In this document: positions 5,521-5,522 of the stretch, in pieces | Layout: the number at the start of each line of letters is the position of its first letter | Position numbering within the stretch: position 1 is the first letter of the stretch | Source: Planctomycetaceae bacterium | GTDB taxonomy: Bacteria; Planctomycetota; Planctomycetia; Pirellulales; Pirellulaceae | Length of the DNA stretch: 5,522 nucleotides | Assembly (NCBI GenBank): GCA_007133715.1 | Contig: SLMF01000367.1 | Coordinates: forward strand, 1-5,522 | Reading direction: 5' to 3' | Position numbers and translations under genes: made by a program | The notes under the pieces: model-generated | The model's database searches: none | What the model was told of the DNA's origin: nothing | What the model saw: only the letters and a program-made list of their open reading frames with translations

Positions 5521-5522
5521 AC

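Larger units (their letters stand above)
5255..5522. other. Right-edge intergenic sequence with no credible gene
   Basis: No frame here combines a ribosome site, a family resemblance and sensible length. A 70-codon plus frame (5261-5473) and overlapping minus frames look like GC-rich chance openings. Another plus frame starts with ATG at 5470 and stays open to the edge, but it lacks a ribosome site and lies inside the hairpin cluster. The region holds the hairpin at 5285-5314 and the cluster at 5458-5520. Confidence 0.5.

Noticed and set aside
5470..5522. A possible new gene starting with ATG at 5470
   Set aside because: No ribosome site, only 17 complete codons visible, and the codons coincide with the hairpins, so the repeat explanation is simpler.

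Overview
The window is GC-rich bacterial chromosomal DNA carrying five protein-coding genes, one cut off at the left edge. The strong planctomycete flavour (Pirellulales-like) is an inference. It rests on the style of the TrpB, TrpA and glycosyltransferase sequences, GC-rich coding with GTG starts, a secreted glycosidase-like protein, and hairpin-rich spacers. No marker gene proves the taxonomy.

Layout. At the far left (1-161, minus strand) is the 5' end of an unrecognised gene with a hydrophobic N-terminus; it runs out of the window. A 316-base divergent spacer (162-477) follows. It holds a plausible sigma70-like promoter for the minus-strand gene and, close to trpB, a small hairpin followed by five T's. 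Next comes a compact plus-strand operon: trpB (478-1698), trpA (1695-2543) and a GT4-type glycosyltransferase (2540-3676). Both junctions are four-base GTGA overlaps, so each downstream GTG start shares bases with the upstream TGA stop. TrpB and TrpA together form tryptophan synthase, the last step of tryptophan synthesis. The glycosyltransferase has no evident metabolic link to them but is probably co-translated with them.

A 339-base spacer (3677-4015) contains a perfect 12-base inverted repeat just upstream of the next gene. That gene (4016-5254) encodes a 412-residue protein with a signal peptide that looks like a TIM-barrel glycoside hydrolase with a C-terminal beta domain, though its exact family and activity are not clear. 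After it come a 10-bp perfect hairpin (5285-5314), possibly its terminator, and at the right edge a run of three adjacent hairpins (5458-5520) that resembles an intergenic palindromic repeat element.

Nothing here amounts to a clear new defence, mobile or RNA-based system. The most interesting leads are the coupling of the glycosyltransferase to trpBA, the possible attenuator ahead of trpB, the inverted repeat ahead of the secreted protein, and the hairpin cluster at the right edge.
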